Below, in pieces: positions 34,401 through 44,296 of a DNA stretch of 64,000 nucleotides. The notes under the pieces are model-generated. The model was given only the letters and a program-made list of their open reading frames with translations. It did no database searches and had not been told where the DNA came from. This stretch comes from Pelodera strongyloides (lineage: Eukaryota; Nematoda; Chromadorea; Rhabditida; Rhabditidae). The stretch covers positions 434,001-498,000 of the forward strand of contig JAANDG010000018.1 of the NCBI GenBank assembly GCA_036852015.1. The letters are read 5' to 3'. Both the position numbers and the translations under genes were made by a program. Numbering within the stretch: position 1 is the first letter of the stretch; each line of letters begins with the position of its first letter.

Positions 34401-36355
34401 AGGACTGTTGCCAACCAGAGTCGAGCCTATGACATCTTGCTGGATGCATTCGATATCACACCACGACCGAAGTCGAACCTGAAGGAGTCTAGTCCGAAGT
34501 CAACGACTCCACCGACAAATGTCACAGACACAGTTGAGGATGCTGAACACTCTATACCAGAAGAAGTTCCGGACGAGGAGGAGGTCTTCGAGGATGCTGC
34601 CTCTACGTCGCCGCCAGTCGCTGTGACAACTACACCGCCGTTGCGTCGATCCAGCCGTGCAAGGAAACAAACGAAGAAGATGGAGATAAACCCATCCAAT
34701 AAGCATTACTAAGACATTGTGTTATTGTTGGTTGTTCTGGTTTTAAGCATAACTTAAATACTAAGGTTGGAGGTGTTAGGTATTACGGTATACCTAAGAT
34801 TTATTTGTAGTTTGTTACTTTGTTACTTATGTTGTACACGTGTTACTCATTCACATCTGCTCACTGATCTTTTCGTCCTTAGTGATCAGTGGAGCACACT
34901 CTGTCTTGCCGTTGGCAAATTATATAATTGCAACTACCCGCAAGTTATTAGTGTTTATATTATTGGTGTTTGATCTGCACGTAGCCATCCGTATATAAGG
35001 GCTACGGCCTAAACACTCACTTATCATATCGCTCATTATATCGCCTCGCCCGTCTTCGTCGCTAATAAACCCGTTATTCGAAGATCGTCTCACTCTCTTG
35101 TCGCTCAGTTCTGTTGTATCAGAATCAATACCTTGATACACAACAGAATCAGTTTCATGTCTAGATAATTTAGCTTGGCACATCGATACAATTCTTCACT
35201 TCTTCGAGGATCACATTATACGTGATGCGTCCAAGAAGAACAAAGGCGTGTTCATGTCGGGGGTGAGCTGCGCTTTTCCTGTTTGCTTAATAAGAAAACG
35301 AGAAAGGTAATTCTGCATAATTATGAGTTGAGCACTTGTCTTTTAGCATGACACCAATATCAAAATGATTCGAACCCTGCTGACGAATTGCGAAAATTAC
35401 TGCCCTCTTCCCGGCTATGGAGGACATGTGGCGCTAGAGCTTCACCAGCTCGATGGGCAACTTTACGTTAAGGTATGTTTCTTATAAGGGACAATGTTGA
35501 AAAATATATGTGAACCAACGTTCTTGACAAAAAAAAATTTCTTGACAACTGTTCAAACATCATTGCTTTGGGCTTTGGGTCAGAAAATGCTTGTTTAGTA
35601 ATGAAAACGCAGGAGTTTCTCACCACTGAAAGTATAGTGTCTAGCAGCTTTAAACAATCTCATGCCAAAATTTACTACAGGGACTCCAGTATCAACAGTC
35701 CTTTAGTACTCAGATTTCCCGCTAACTCTATCAATCAGTCAGCGATTTTCAGATGTTTTTCTCACAAAATTTCTCATCTCCGCGACGAGAAGAAGAGATT
35801 TCTGCGTGTGGAAATCCATGTGCCTACGAACAGTTCACAGCAAAACTAGGCAAAAGAAGGTGTTCTTTATCATATACTTACGAAGCTCTGTTAATGTAGT
35901 TTCAAGCACCTATCGCATATTATTACCTACAATCATTAAATTCCAGAATGACATCTTCTGAATGGATGACCTATTGTCTCGGAACTGACGATTCTTCAAA
36001 TTGTGAGCTTGTCTTTTGTACATACTTTGGAGTCTTCTAGTTTGCGCAGTTCTACGTATTACTTACTATAAACAACAAGATGCGATTCAGTTTCCTTTTA
36101 GGTATTTCTTAAATTTTTGCCTGATTCTGCTCGAAATCGGCGTACAGTTTGCTGGGATCAGTTTTATGCACTGAATACATGTTTTTCCCAAACAAAACTC
36201 TTGCAGGGCGACTTCCGTTCTTCATTGCGCTATTGGCTCTCTTACTAAGCTTCATCGCTAACATTGTGCAATGCAAATGGGGCAATTGCAAGGGTAGAAC
36301 ACGCTCTTTACATGAGCATGATGAATATCAACCGCTACTCTCCGACAGGACGTAA
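25481..36355 (+). CDS. Histidine acid phosphatase, secreted/membrane-anchored
   Basis: Removes phosphate from monoesters through a phospho-histidine. Exons: 25481-25573, 27731-27829, 28173-28259, 28456-28516, 28785-28897, 29158-29340, 29475-29601, 35165-35262, 35347-35472, an exon ending at 35737, about 35947-36002, and 36207-36355 (TAA). Exon 1 encodes a signal peptide and ends in LIFTQV; exon 2 opens WFRHGQRAP, the catalytic RHGxRxP motif. The second catalytic motif, HDTN, opens exon 35347. NRTSTSAQLAMAG and GLFPPVGEDLW are typical of the family. A C-terminal helix (LPFFIALLALLLSFIANIV) suggests a memb anchor with a short tail. Oddities: donor CAG|GCAAGT at 28260; the start of the exon around 35645-35737 does not meet in phase with the exon before it, so either a splice site or one base is unresolved. 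Intron insertions are listed separately. Close to nematode pho-type phosphatases. Confidence 0.82.
26077..26514. mobile_element. TTAA-flanked foldback MITE (438 bp)
   Basis: Both ends read TTAA then AGGAAG on the inward strand (26077 and 26514 inverted). Long imperfect terminal inverted repeats of about 180 bp follow on each side: the left arm with ACAAATTCGTCATTTT-like and ACCCAGGGAG blocks, the right arm the inverse, joined by an unrelated centre of roughly 80 bp. TTAA target use suggests mobilisation by a piggyBac-like transposase. No ORF inside. It lies in phosphatase intron 1. Confidence 0.75.
26734..26784. repeat. 13-bp tandem repeat, about four copies
   Basis: Unit TCTGGGGAAATAG repeated three times plus a partial fourth, in phosphatase intron 1. 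Confidence 0.9.
27057..27730 (-). mobile_element. LINE-like RT C-terminal fragment in phosphatase intron 1
   Basis: The minus-strand frame reads as the region after the YADD box of a non-LTR reverse transcriptase: WSQRWGLQFSINKC, then FVRPILEYCSETWNS, then an arginine-rich connection. It belongs to the same broad type as the copy at 12324-13683 but is a different, diverged sequence. Its upstream edge abuts the acceptor of the phosphatase catalytic exon at 27731. The extreme 3' end and target duplications are not resolved. Confidence 0.75.
29653..30028 (+). repeat. 5' LTR
   Basis: 376 bp, TGTTAG...CAACA. Contains a TATATAAG box at 29871-29878 and a hairpin CACTGATC...GATCAGTG near 29738-29771. 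Differs from the 3' LTR by about three substitutions and two small indels. Confidence 0.95.
29871..29878 (+). promoter_or_regulatory. TATA box in the 5' LTR
   Basis: TATATAAG followed by GGGCTACGG, in the position expected of a U3 promoter. The same sequence is present in the 3' LTR near 34992. Confidence 0.6.
30449..31219 (+). CDS. LTR retrotransposon Gag (frame-broken 3' end)
   Basis: The ATG at 30449 (MAAQSTEEML) opens a frame with a coiled-coil-like N-terminus and a capsid-like alpha-helical region, ending at a stop at 31217-31219. The nucleocapsid continues in another frame (31143-31469), where a first CCHC-like knuckle (CRYCGRDSGHPVLPC) lies. Upstream open sequence begins with GTG and is not used here. 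The function is packaging of element RNA. Confidence 0.75.
   Translation: MAAQSTEEMLQAILTSLNALKESQSITAARLQRLEERKEEETQANVPFERTRESEPLTAEARGMLDVLYKNIPTFEFNVEEGASFTDWYEDHEDLLEVQAACVPESNRIRFLLSRLGPHQEKPLKLRCLPKKPMDMSLEEVLEKMKVDFITNKSLFRKRIECLHVIKQHGVDYKTHIGVVNKACDDFAFNELSDSQFRVLNYLNSLRNPEDMEMRAWLIKTLDRTPEITLDDVAEAVDKYHEHKDDIDPTREPRCC
31283..33130 (+). CDS. LTR retrotransposon Pol: knuckle, protease, RT, RNase H (broken)
   Basis: Order in the frame: a second zinc knuckle (CNKCGRRGHYAVVC), aspartic protease with LDTGSDLT, reverse transcriptase with the catalytic YLDD and flanking CVKKPNGSVRVCADFS, then RNase H with TDASQYGLGAVL. Between about 32714 and 32815 the conserved linker lies in another frame, so two offsetting indels are inferred. 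The frame ends early at 33128-33130, just before the integrase part, consistent with a single-base indel. Pol is normally made with Gag by frameshift or readthrough. Confidence 0.85.
   Translation: MQVLWKGQWTSGPALRKEVSCNKCGRRGHYAVVCQQRDNNKSNRKVHEVSSRSVGRRFVNILMNGKKVRLQLDTGSDLTLISEATWKMLGRPNLKSPSIVATAANGEQLELFGSFECNASYQDEQIVEVVHVTARMNLLGLDWLERLPSFRSMLDAVCNRVSGKPSITTSSPKDSAATYVATLKTQFSDVFSTELGLCKKTKACLQLKKGAKRRFSPKRMVPIHYKENVEAELDRLEQLGVIERVTYSPWAAPILCVKKPNGSVRVCADFSTGLNDALEDFTHPIPTAEDIMTTLNGGTVFSTLDFKDAYLQVELEDDSKDLLVINTHRGLYRYNRLCFGVKTAPGVFQKIMDAMIAGLEGCCAYLDDVIVSGRTLQEHNRNLDACMKRISEYGFHVNFEKCTFAAREIRYLGMIISAEGRKSDPSKIEPILRMPEPKDVSQLRSFIGKINYYGRFIKELHKLRAPFDELLKKDVKWNGTGTKSVRMPLTRSRRSLPRQCCSPTTIPKKELVLVTDASQYGLGAVLLHRMKDGTQKAVEHATRTLLPAEKNYGQIEKEGLGIFWAMKKFYKYLMGRKFTLVTDHKPLVSIFGSKKGIPVTSANRLQRWAVFNQRF
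33162..34712 (+). CDS. LTR retrotransposon integrase region of Pol
   Basis: Separate frame carrying the end of RNase H and the integrase. It has an HHCC zinc finger (HQGHQGIV, then CANC), the DDE core with HADFAG, TDNGTQF and the E of NGQAERF, and a C-terminal basic and acidic tail. It is offset from the frame that ends at 33130. The listed start is simply the first Met in the frame; the domain truly begins as part of Pol. Confidence 0.85.
   Translation: MGCADVLSRLIADQKETEEDKVIARVETELFKHEHYRTVAALPVTANVLSEATETDKTLQAVLKAHRTGNWPTKCSRDISQFFNRQTSLSESNGILLFGERIVIPASLKGRILRQLHQGHQGIVRTKTLARSLVYWPFIDEDIENMVKSCANCNRAQKAPTKTNLESWSKASEPMERVHADFAGPLEGKYYLLVVDAYSKWPEIVAMDRITTSATISNLKKIFSQFGMPETLVTDNGTQFTSAEFALFCAKNGIRHIRSPPFHPQSNGQAERFVDTFKRALLKLKGEGSPAENLQTFLLSYRMTPSSNAPEGKSPAEAFLNRKLRTSWDLLKPRPERKLVKDERMEKQFNKKHGSKATVFHPGDLVYILDYKVPSKPTWIEATVVKKNGSVMYDARIEGRKNLIRRHANQMRLRTVANQSRAYDILLDAFDITPRPKSNLKESSPKSTTPPTNVTDTVEDAEHSIPEEVPDEEEVFEDAASTSPPVAVTTTPPLRRSSRARKQTKKMEINPSNKHY
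34774..35145 (+). repeat. 3' LTR
   Basis: 372 bp, nearly identical to the 5' LTR, followed directly by the GAATC target duplication. Confidence 0.95.
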
Positions 36356-37921
36356 ACCAGAATGCAAATAAAATCTTTATAATAACAAACCTTTGATTGA
36401 AGTGTCACCTGTTTTCGATCAAAACAACATATGAAGTAAATTTACAGTTAAAAGTAGGGGAGGTCCCGACACAGGCGGATTGTAAAACGATCCGATAAGA
36501 TTTATCATTCTTGGAAAATAATTTACGATTGAGGTCGACCCTTATTTGACAACACCATTTAATAACCATTTCCTGAAGTTCTTGCATATTTTAGATGTTA
36601 TTTTAGTTTCCTAATTATTAGGTTTGCTCAATTAGGCCAAGAATACATATCCGTAATATTGAATAGTATTGCGTAATGAATATCCTGACGATTGATCTTA
36701 TAAAACATGTTGCTTGAAACATAATTTGGGTTTCATCCAAGCCCCTATTTTTTTTTCAGTTTCCAAATAAAAAACTTTTCCTGCACAAAAAAAGTTTATT
36801 ATTTCTTCTCAGTTAGTTAGATAAGCTCATTTTATAGTATGTGCCAAAATTTCAGCTAAAATAGGTATGTTAATTCGGCCCATTATATTCGATGTTTTAA
36901 AATTTGTCCGCGTGTTTCGTAATGAGGGTGCTGGATTAGTCGTCATTACGATGACGATGCGTTACACAAGTCCCACCCCCTTTTGTTGACCCAAATTGCT
37001 GACGCACATACATTGGGAACAAACAACAAGAGATTTGTGTTCATCTCAGAAAGCACATCTAATAATATTTGTTATTTTATTTTTGTAAAAAAAAAAAGTA
37101 ATATTTTTATTTACTTTTTGTAAAATTCCAAAACAAAACAGCTCAAGTTTGTCATATTTTCCCATATTTTTCAAGCAAAATTGCCATTGCGATCACTACA
37201 AAGCAAACCAAATAAAGGAGGTGTTTTAATGTTTACTATAAACAAGGGGGTTGAAAACTGTGGTTGAAAATTGTTAGGTGGTGTTTTCTATTCCACACTT
37301 TCGCGTGCATAGAATTTTCTCGTACATTATAAAAAATGTTTGAATTTCACTCAGCAAAGGAATTTTTTATCATGGGGTTTGCAAGTATGCCCGATTTTCC
37401 TTGCAAGTATCGAAAAATTTACCGTATCTTGGCACTACACGAACATATCTACAGGCAGTTTTTACGACCGATCGCCACGGGACCATTTGTCCGACAAATG
37501 ATTTGCATTGTTGGCGGAATTTCTATAGTGCGGATGTGTCAAAGTTACGGTAAAGTTGTGTAAAAAGCACACGATTTTGCGAATTGATACTTGCAAGGAA
37601 AACTCGCGGTTTTTGGCATACTTGCAAACCCCATCAATAATCGTTGCTCTTCACAATTCCACGCTTTCGATCGTGCTTTTAATTTCAGTTTTTCTCACTA
37701 AATGCCGCTTCAAGCTTTCAATTATAATGCATTAATGCCTAATTAATAAACAAAGCTATTTTTATTATTATTGTAAATTTCCCGTCCTTTCTTCCAACAT
37801 TTACATTTACCGTTTGGCAATTTATAATGAAATAATTATTTTTTCCAGCATATCACATGTTACTCGTACATTCGAAATAAATATTATAGTATGCTATATC
37901 TTTCATTATTACATTTCAGGG
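36356..37921. other. Intergenic; contains a small foldback
   Basis: AT-rich. The phosphatase AATAAA is near 36367. A foldback lies at 37372-37634. Apart from these, nothing coding is supported. Confidence 0.5.
37372..37634. mobile_element. Small foldback / MITE-like element (about 260 bp)
   Basis: Arms: TGGGGTTTGCAAGTATGCC followed by TCCTTGCAAGTATC on the left, and the inverse of both near 37585-37634. The centre is unrelated and lacks coding features. The target duplication is unclear. Confidence 0.65.
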
Positions 37922-40527
37922 ATGTTCCAACGAAGGCAACGCGAAAGAAACCTCGGAGTGCTCCTCCTAGCCTATCACATACTTGGGTCTGGTCCAATTC
38001 CACCGGTATTTTTTACATTGGCCAAAATTTAGCTTACTTTATAAATCAATTTAAATTTATCTAAAGTGACTAATGGCATGAGGATTTTCTGAAGGGCTGA
38101 CTACGAAACCTATGACTCTGATTTGTGCTTTTTTTTGCGGAACATATTAACTGCTTGGCTAGTCTTGCAGTTTCTAATAAATTTAGGTTACTCTGGTGTC
38201 AGTGCTTTTCCAAATAGCCGTGTTCCTCGACTTCGTTCCCGGCTTCGGTCCCGGTTCAACGCGTGAGTTTTTGTTGTTGTAATTTTTGAATTTTTCATTT
38301 TTCGTTCACGCAAAATGCTTGTTTTTTTGTGCTAGTCTGTTGCTGCCTTCATCATTTTCTCTTATGATTTGTATATTGATATTAAGTACGTTATTAATAC
38401 AGGCAAGCACTGTCTTATTGCCACTCGCGTGCTGCAAAACAAGGAATACCTTCGATTGGTGGCTCCAGTTTTCATGCATGCCGATGACATGCACCTTTAC
38501 TACAATATGATTTCCATGATTTGGAAGGTGAGCCGCTATATATATTGGCTAGTCTTGCAACCATAGCCATTTTATTAATTACTACTGCTGACAATTTCAC
38601 CTAGCAATGCATGAGTTTTAGCAAAACAATGGGAAAACGTTTTTCAAAAAAAAAAATATTTTATTTTACACGGTATCTTTTGTTTTGTTCAACTATTTCA
38701 CTCATACATTCCGACCATTTTCTTGTAAAACAACAATGTAGAAAGATTAACACGAATAGTAAACGTTATGAAATTGCTCAGGGACGCAGACTGGAACGAA
38801 GTCTTGGTGGTCTTCGTTTTGCCATTGTCATTCTTCTTTTTGTTTTCGTTTGCCCGTTGATTACAATTGCTCTGAGTGTCGGACTGGACCAATTTGGACC
38901 GATGGTCTTCCCTGATATGCACTTCGAGTATTCGTACCAATGTGCCGTCGGATTTAGCGGTAAATTTTAAAAATATTATTTTGTAAACTATAATTTCTAA
39001 TTTAAATTTCTTTCATTATATCGGATGCTCCATTGCATTATTTGGTCAACCGCTATTTGGTTGATTGGAGTCGTAACGTTTCTTTATCAAGTTCCATACG
39101 TACTCAGGGCTAAGGTCCTGCTTCTTTCTAAATGATTATTCGCTTTCTAAATACCATGTCGATATTCAGGAGTGTTGTTTGCTCTGAAAGTTCTCTCCAA
39201 TCATTATTTCCCGAATGAAGATCAGTTGCTAATGGGATGGCTTCCAATTCCATCAAAGTGGGCATCTTGGGCTGAACTGATACTTATTCAGGTATTATTT
39301 TATTCGGATCTATATATCGCGGTTACATAATTGGTTAAAGTATGAAGTTCCCCGCAGCTGTCAAAAGTTTTGCAGAGAGCGCGATAAAAGATCGCAAATT
39401 TGGATTGAAAATCTCGACATAGAGAAATACGCCCGCCCTCTTTTCTGCGTCTTCGCCTTTTCCATGTCAAAATGCCATCTCTTCCCCGCGGACATGGCTA
39501 TGCAGTACCGCGCTGCGCGCCTGAGAACGTAGAAATTCAGCTGAGAACACAATCTTTTCCCCATATTCAAGCATTTATTTTAATTATATTAAACATAGTT
39601 AGTCACCCTACCTTTTTGCACCACATCACATACTAGATAAAATGACGGGTAATGCATGTCTGTTTGTAAACTAGCACCTCTTTCAGTTGGTCACACCAAA
39701 CGCCTCATTTGTCGGCCATCTGGCAGGCATCCTTACTGGTCTTCTCTATATCCAGGGTCCATTGAAGTTCATTACCGAAACACTTTATCAGATCATCACG
39801 AACGATCCAGGTACTTTTTTACCTTTATTTTTTAGCATTGCTTGTTTGAGTAAAAAATGACTGTAAGGCAAGAATATTTGTTTGTCAGTCTGTTTGCTAT
39901 CACTATTATCACAACCTGGTTCAAACTGATTTACTTGGGTTGTTTGTTTAGGAAGTGCTTACCCAAGAACGCGATTCACTGGCACTTATGGAGGTGCGAC
40001 AGGGCACGCAGGAGACGGGTATGCTGGCGAGGGAACTTCATCCGCATACAGAAGACCACCGAGCGCTCCTGTTTATGAAGAGGATGTGGACTGGAGGTAC
40101 ATCTTTTTGAAAGCTATCTTTGTTATTATTTGTTAGCTTATTGATCTAGTTAAGACAAGTTGGCTTCCGCGAGCGCATGCTTATGCAAGAAACATTCATT
40201 AGTCAATGAGGAAAGCGATGCAATCGCTTTGGCTCTCTCTCTTTCTCGAAATGAAACGCTTTTAATGGTCTAATAAAAAAAACGAAATGTTAGCTGAACA
40301 CCGGGCGCTCAAGAGCATGCGCTACTAATATTCATCCTGCGAACAAACTGGAGTATAATCGACTTAGTGAAAAAGTATTTAGGTATGTACAGTAGCGTCA
40401 GAATGTCTTTTCGGTATCATGGTAATTTCTCACATTTGCAAATTTTAGCGAGTACACGGGCGGACTGAGCGAGGAGGAACAATTGCGTTTGGCGAGAGAG
40501 GAAAGTCTTCGTCAGAGATTCCGATAG
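37922..40527 (+). CDS. RHBDD1: Rhomboid intramembrane protease, RHBDD1/RHBDL4 type
   Basis: Cleaves transmembrane substrates; the mammalian relative works in ER-associated degradation. Eight exons: 37922-38005, 38187-38262, 38403-38527, 38782-38959, 39170-39291, 39687-39810, 39952-40096 and 40449-40527 (TAG), about 310 residues, close to the 315 of human RHBDD1. All phases agree. Signatures: RRQRERNLG start, HADDMHLYYNM, GRRLERSLG, catalytic Ser in AVGFSG (end of 38782-38959), catalytic His in VGHLAG (39687-39810), and a C-terminal TGGLSEEEQLRLA helix that resembles a ubiquitin-interacting motif. The acceptor TTTCAG lies two bases before the ATG, consistent with SL trans-splicing. The orthology call is by motif recall, without a search. 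Confidence 0.88.
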
Positions 40528-41339
40528 ATATCTCTCTTCATTCGACTAGTTGATGTGTTCTCAACTGGCTTCTTAACAAAAGTTCTTAACAACTGACTTG
40601 CTATTTCAGACACAGTTCGTTCCGTATGAAACAGTCTTCTTTTCTATTTTTGTGTAGACTTACTGACGTGTTACAACCAAGTCTTACACATACATTATAT
40701 GCCATATTATGTTTCAGCTTCCTAGGCATTTGTTATTTTAATATGCATTCCACTTCAAAAATAAGTTCATGTATGTGACTTTCCTTCTTTACTACCTGCT
40801 CGTCGCTATCAATATCTTATACTGTTTGGCAGTAATTGACTGCTTTCAAATTTTATCTGCCCGGTTACTCATATGGTCTGTTATTAGGTTCAATTAGACG
40901 AGCTTCATCGTTAAGTTGGCTTTTTGCCTTATTTTCCTATAGGCCTTAATCTCCAGATTGTATCGATATACGATTTCGTTCATTTACTGGTACAATGTTT
41001 ATGTTGTGTATGCTGGATTTTGCATATGATAACCATGAAAAACTTTTGTGTTAGATATCCTTCGATAAAGGTTTTTTTGTTTTATCACTGTCGGCAATGC
41101 TACCACTGCCAGTGTGCTTACTGAGTGCACCGTAGTTGACCAGTTTGTCACATTCGTAAACAAAAGTTGGAAATGCTCCAACGAGATAACTATGCCGAGA
41201 TAAACTTTTGTCACCACTGTGGACGAACCTGAAAACCGCACACCACTCGCCTTGTCACCACAGTCGAAGAAAATAAAGTGCAAATTCGAGAAATAATACG
41301 CTGGAAAAGAACGAAATATTTTATTAGTTGTTAAAAGAT
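40528..41339. other. Intergenic between converging genes
   Basis: 3' flanks of the rhomboid gene and of the minus-strand secreted protein gene. No coding exon or repeat recognised. Confidence 0.5.
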
Positions 41340-42752
41340 TTATCCCTGAACCATTCCGGCAAAAGCATCGAAGAAGTACCATTGTCCGTTGATGTTCTAA
41401 ATGATGACATTATTTAAGTGTTATTGGTTTTTAAGCGTGTAAAGAGTACGTGCTGAATGTGTTAACGAAGACTCATAATATTCCTAATTAGTCTGACGCT
41501 AGCATAGTATTCTCATTTCGGCTAACCTTCTGGTAGTTTTTGTAGCAGAAGTTGTAGTCAGCCTTGACGTTGTCGGCCTCAGTTACGGAGTCATCGATAT
41601 TCTAAAGGAGTGTGTCTGATACATTTCAATTACATGAAATTGAAGCTCAACTGATTGTTGTATATGTCGTCCATTCCTACTAAGGGAATTACTTTCGACG
41701 TCCGTGGGCACACAGAATAGAATAATCCTGTTTTTTTTTGTAAACCAATTGGCTATTTGAATGCCAGATCGGAGCTCCATGAATAATCTTTAAATGTGTC
41801 ATATAAACTGAACACATCATGATATGGCATTCCCGACAATTACCTCAATAACCAGGTAAGCCCATCCGGGTTTGTTGTTTTGCGTGTTCAGAGCGTTGGT
41901 AATCTGCTTCGGGTCGTTGTACTTATTGAACACGGCATCGAAAGTAGAGGCAACAGCGGGATCAATGCAGAAATCTAAAAAAAAACGCTTTCTCTTCTTT
42001 CAGTCCTTCACTGAATTCTCTATCACTTCTTCTCCCTCAAACACCCTCAATCTCTCTCTCCGTCTCCCATTCCTCTTCTCTTCGATTCTTCATCGTACTT
42101 TAAGATGACAGTCTTAAGCAAACCGTTGTCGTCATCGGCGACCATGGGACGCAATTCCTTGGTCTTGTGGTTCAGTGCGTCCTTCGACACCTTTCCGGCC
42201 TTGGAGGTGGTCTTGAAGATGGTGTGCATTGCTTAAATGTTTACCATGAAACTGTTTTTCTCGCAATCCAAAGGGTAATAATAAAGAATACATATTTGTT
42301 TTTTTAAGTAACTTACGTGCGGATGCATTGGCAGGCTTCAGAAGCATCAATCCCTTCATGGAGAGCTTGGAGTTGCAGGAAGCCAGGCACCAGCTTGGTC
42401 TGAAACGTATTGGATTTACTAACGCATAACAAGTGTGTCATCAATGTCATGTGTGCAATATCCCACACCCTTCAGTGTCATTAGTATGCAAACATTCTAA
42501 CCGTGGTGTGTCGGCTCCGGAAGTCCAGAATCCTCCAATGGGAACTGCTTCGACAAGAACCTCTTCACCAGTGGGCTGGTAATTGCAGTCTGAAATGCTC
42601 TAGTGAAAAAGTACGCCGCCTTCAACATTGCTAGAACCTAGAACAGCTAGAAATTTCTTTTTCTAGACATTCTTCTAGAAAACGTGTATGCTCTTACATG
42701 TGTCTGCCAATGCGGCACCCAAAACGACCGCCAGAATCGCCAACACCTTCAT
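41340..42752 (-). CDS. Secreted protein, paralogue A of a divergent pair
   Basis: Minus-strand exons: 42752-42698, 42589-42502, 42399-42317, 42231-42124, 41974-41844, 41601-41527 and 41396-41340 (TAA), 198 residues. Phases match throughout. A clear signal peptide (MKVLAILAVVLGAALADT) leads a small globular protein with conserved cysteines in CNYQP, WCLASCN, FCIDP and NFCYKNY. The TTTCAG acceptor touches the ATG, as for SL trans-splicing. It aligns with the plus-strand gene at 43245-44296: same length first exon, CLAS motif, C-I-D-P motif after a phase-1 intron, and a GWA segment. I do not recognise the family; no catalytic motif is visible. Secretion is inferred from the signal peptide. Confidence 0.82.
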
Positions 42753-43244
42753 CTGAAATAATAATGTGTAGGAAAATGGCGTACTCTTTCACATTGAAAA
42801 ATTTGTGTATTACACGAAAAGGCGCGCCATCAAATAGACGGATGAAACAAGAGAGCATTTCTTATTACGCGTCGCAGCGAAGTGCGCTCGAATGGTAGTG
42901 GTAGCTGATTGTGGGGAAGTCCCGTTATCTGTCAAGCCTACACACAAACCAAGCCCTCGTGGGAGGCTAGCGTGGACCTTTACACCGTCAGCTGCCCACA
43001 TTCCCATGCTATTCTGCTGTATGATAAAACAGCAAACGTGTACAAACGTCAAAACTAAACATCCAAAAATCATGGTGCTCCCTCAGATAAGCAATCGGCC
43101 GCGATAAGCTCATTGCGCACAATGGCTGACAGTTAGGCGGAGGTTTAAGAAACTTCCCATTTAGTCTCGAGTAATGGTTTCGTGTTTTTATGTATTTAAC
43201 CTTGTCACTGATGATTTATGAGTCTCCTGATTCTTTGCTTCAGG
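42753..43244. promoter_or_regulatory. Shared divergent promoter region
   Basis: 492 bp between the start codons of two head-to-head paralogues. No specific TATA or factor site can be defended. The arrangement means any enhancer here could serve both genes. Confidence 0.45.
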
Positions 43245-44296
43245 ATGAAAGCGTGTGCACTGATATTGGTAGCATTTGCCGGTGTTTCATCAGCAGTGCG
43301 TAAGTGTTTTAGTTTGTTTACCAGTATTCACACTTCACTCAACCTGCATACTCCTTTTACTATACCTTCAGCCCAATTCCTCTGTAAAATCTTTCTTCAG
43401 TGTGCAACATTCTGGATGGAGAGAGGAACTGGGTATCTTCTCAGGCCACCGGAATGACCGATGCCGCTTATGGAGGAATGACCCTGAATGATGGCTACTT
43501 CTGCTTCGATGCTTGCCTTGCATCCAGCGCCATGATTCTCGACATGAAGGTATCGTTGTTATAGACTGATTTGGGCCGTACAGCAACTTCCGATCTGAAT
43601 ATTTTTGAACGGCAAACATACATTGCAAGTAGCAGATATTTGCCTTAAAATCAAAGAGCATTTAGGTTGACCTGTACAACACATCAAGCCCTCGTGTCAA
43701 CCACAAGCGGTTCTCTCCCAGCAAAGTTCCCGGTGCAGTTCGGGACGGAGGTATGTCTGATTTTGTGATATTTGGCTATTCCGAAGGACGCGGTTACTGC
43801 TATGACTTTTCGTTTTGCGTCTTTGTTAATATTGTCGCTTCTTCAGATGACCCGAACGCTTTTGGATGTATCGACCCCACCCTTCGTGCAAAGATTGCCA
43901 ACACTCTCACCAAAGTGACCAAGCCCACTGCAAAGGTATCGGTGTTTCAAAACGTGTACCGCAGAAACAACAATCAATTGATTTCCAAGTCTTATTTATT
44001 ATTCCCTGTTTCTAGGCCGTCGTCCAAGCTCTCCAATTCAATCTCGGTCTCAAGGGTTGGGCATTTGTTGTCGCAAATTTCGACTTTGAAGTCAGCGAAA
44101 TCGTTCAGGTAAAGCGGGTTACTATGAAGATCAAAGCAAACATGTTTCGTCATTTGGTCTCTACATACAGCTGCGAGTTTATTTCGACCTACGGTTTTCA
44201 TTCGTATGGTTTTAGGACTTTCACTACTGTGACTACGACGCCCAGATCCAGGGACAATTCTTCTCACTCTTGCTCGCCAAGATTGATACCAACTAA
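43245..44296 (+). CDS. Secreted protein, paralogue B of a divergent pair
   Basis: Exons: 43245-43299, 43401-43549, 43666-43750, 43847-43935, 44016-44108 and 44216-44296 (TAA), 183 residues, all phases consistent. Signal peptide MKACALILVAFAGVSSA, then CNILDGERNWVSSQ, FCFDACLASSA, GCIDPTLR, LKGWAFVVANFDFE and HYCDYDAQIQGQF. Cysteine positions partly match paralogue A. The acceptor TTTGCTTCAG ends one base before the ATG. The predicted mature protein is about 165 residues with no domain I can name. Likely an abundantly secreted or lumenal product, but this is inference. Confidence 0.82.

Larger units (their letters stand above)
29653..35145 (+). mobile_element. Ty3/Gypsy-type LTR retrotransposon
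   Basis: Two LTRs (29653-30028 and 34774-35145), both starting TGTTAG and ending CAACA, are flanked by the 5-bp direct repeat GAATC (29648-29652 and 35146-35150). A tRNA primer-binding-like TGG start lies at 30030, and a purine-rich stretch precedes the 3' LTR. Internal order is gag, zinc knuckles, protease, reverse transcriptase, RNase H, integrase, which is the Ty3/Gypsy order. It sits in a phosphatase intron about 50 bp after the donor at 29602 and in the same orientation as the gene. No envelope-like ORF after integrase. Several frame breaks make it probably non-autonomous. Confidence 0.95.

Noticed and set aside
29641..35160. Micro-intron of 26 bp at GTAAAATG as the pre-insertion intron
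   Set aside because: Too short, and the upstream donor GTATCG at 29602 gives a normal-sized intron with matching phase.
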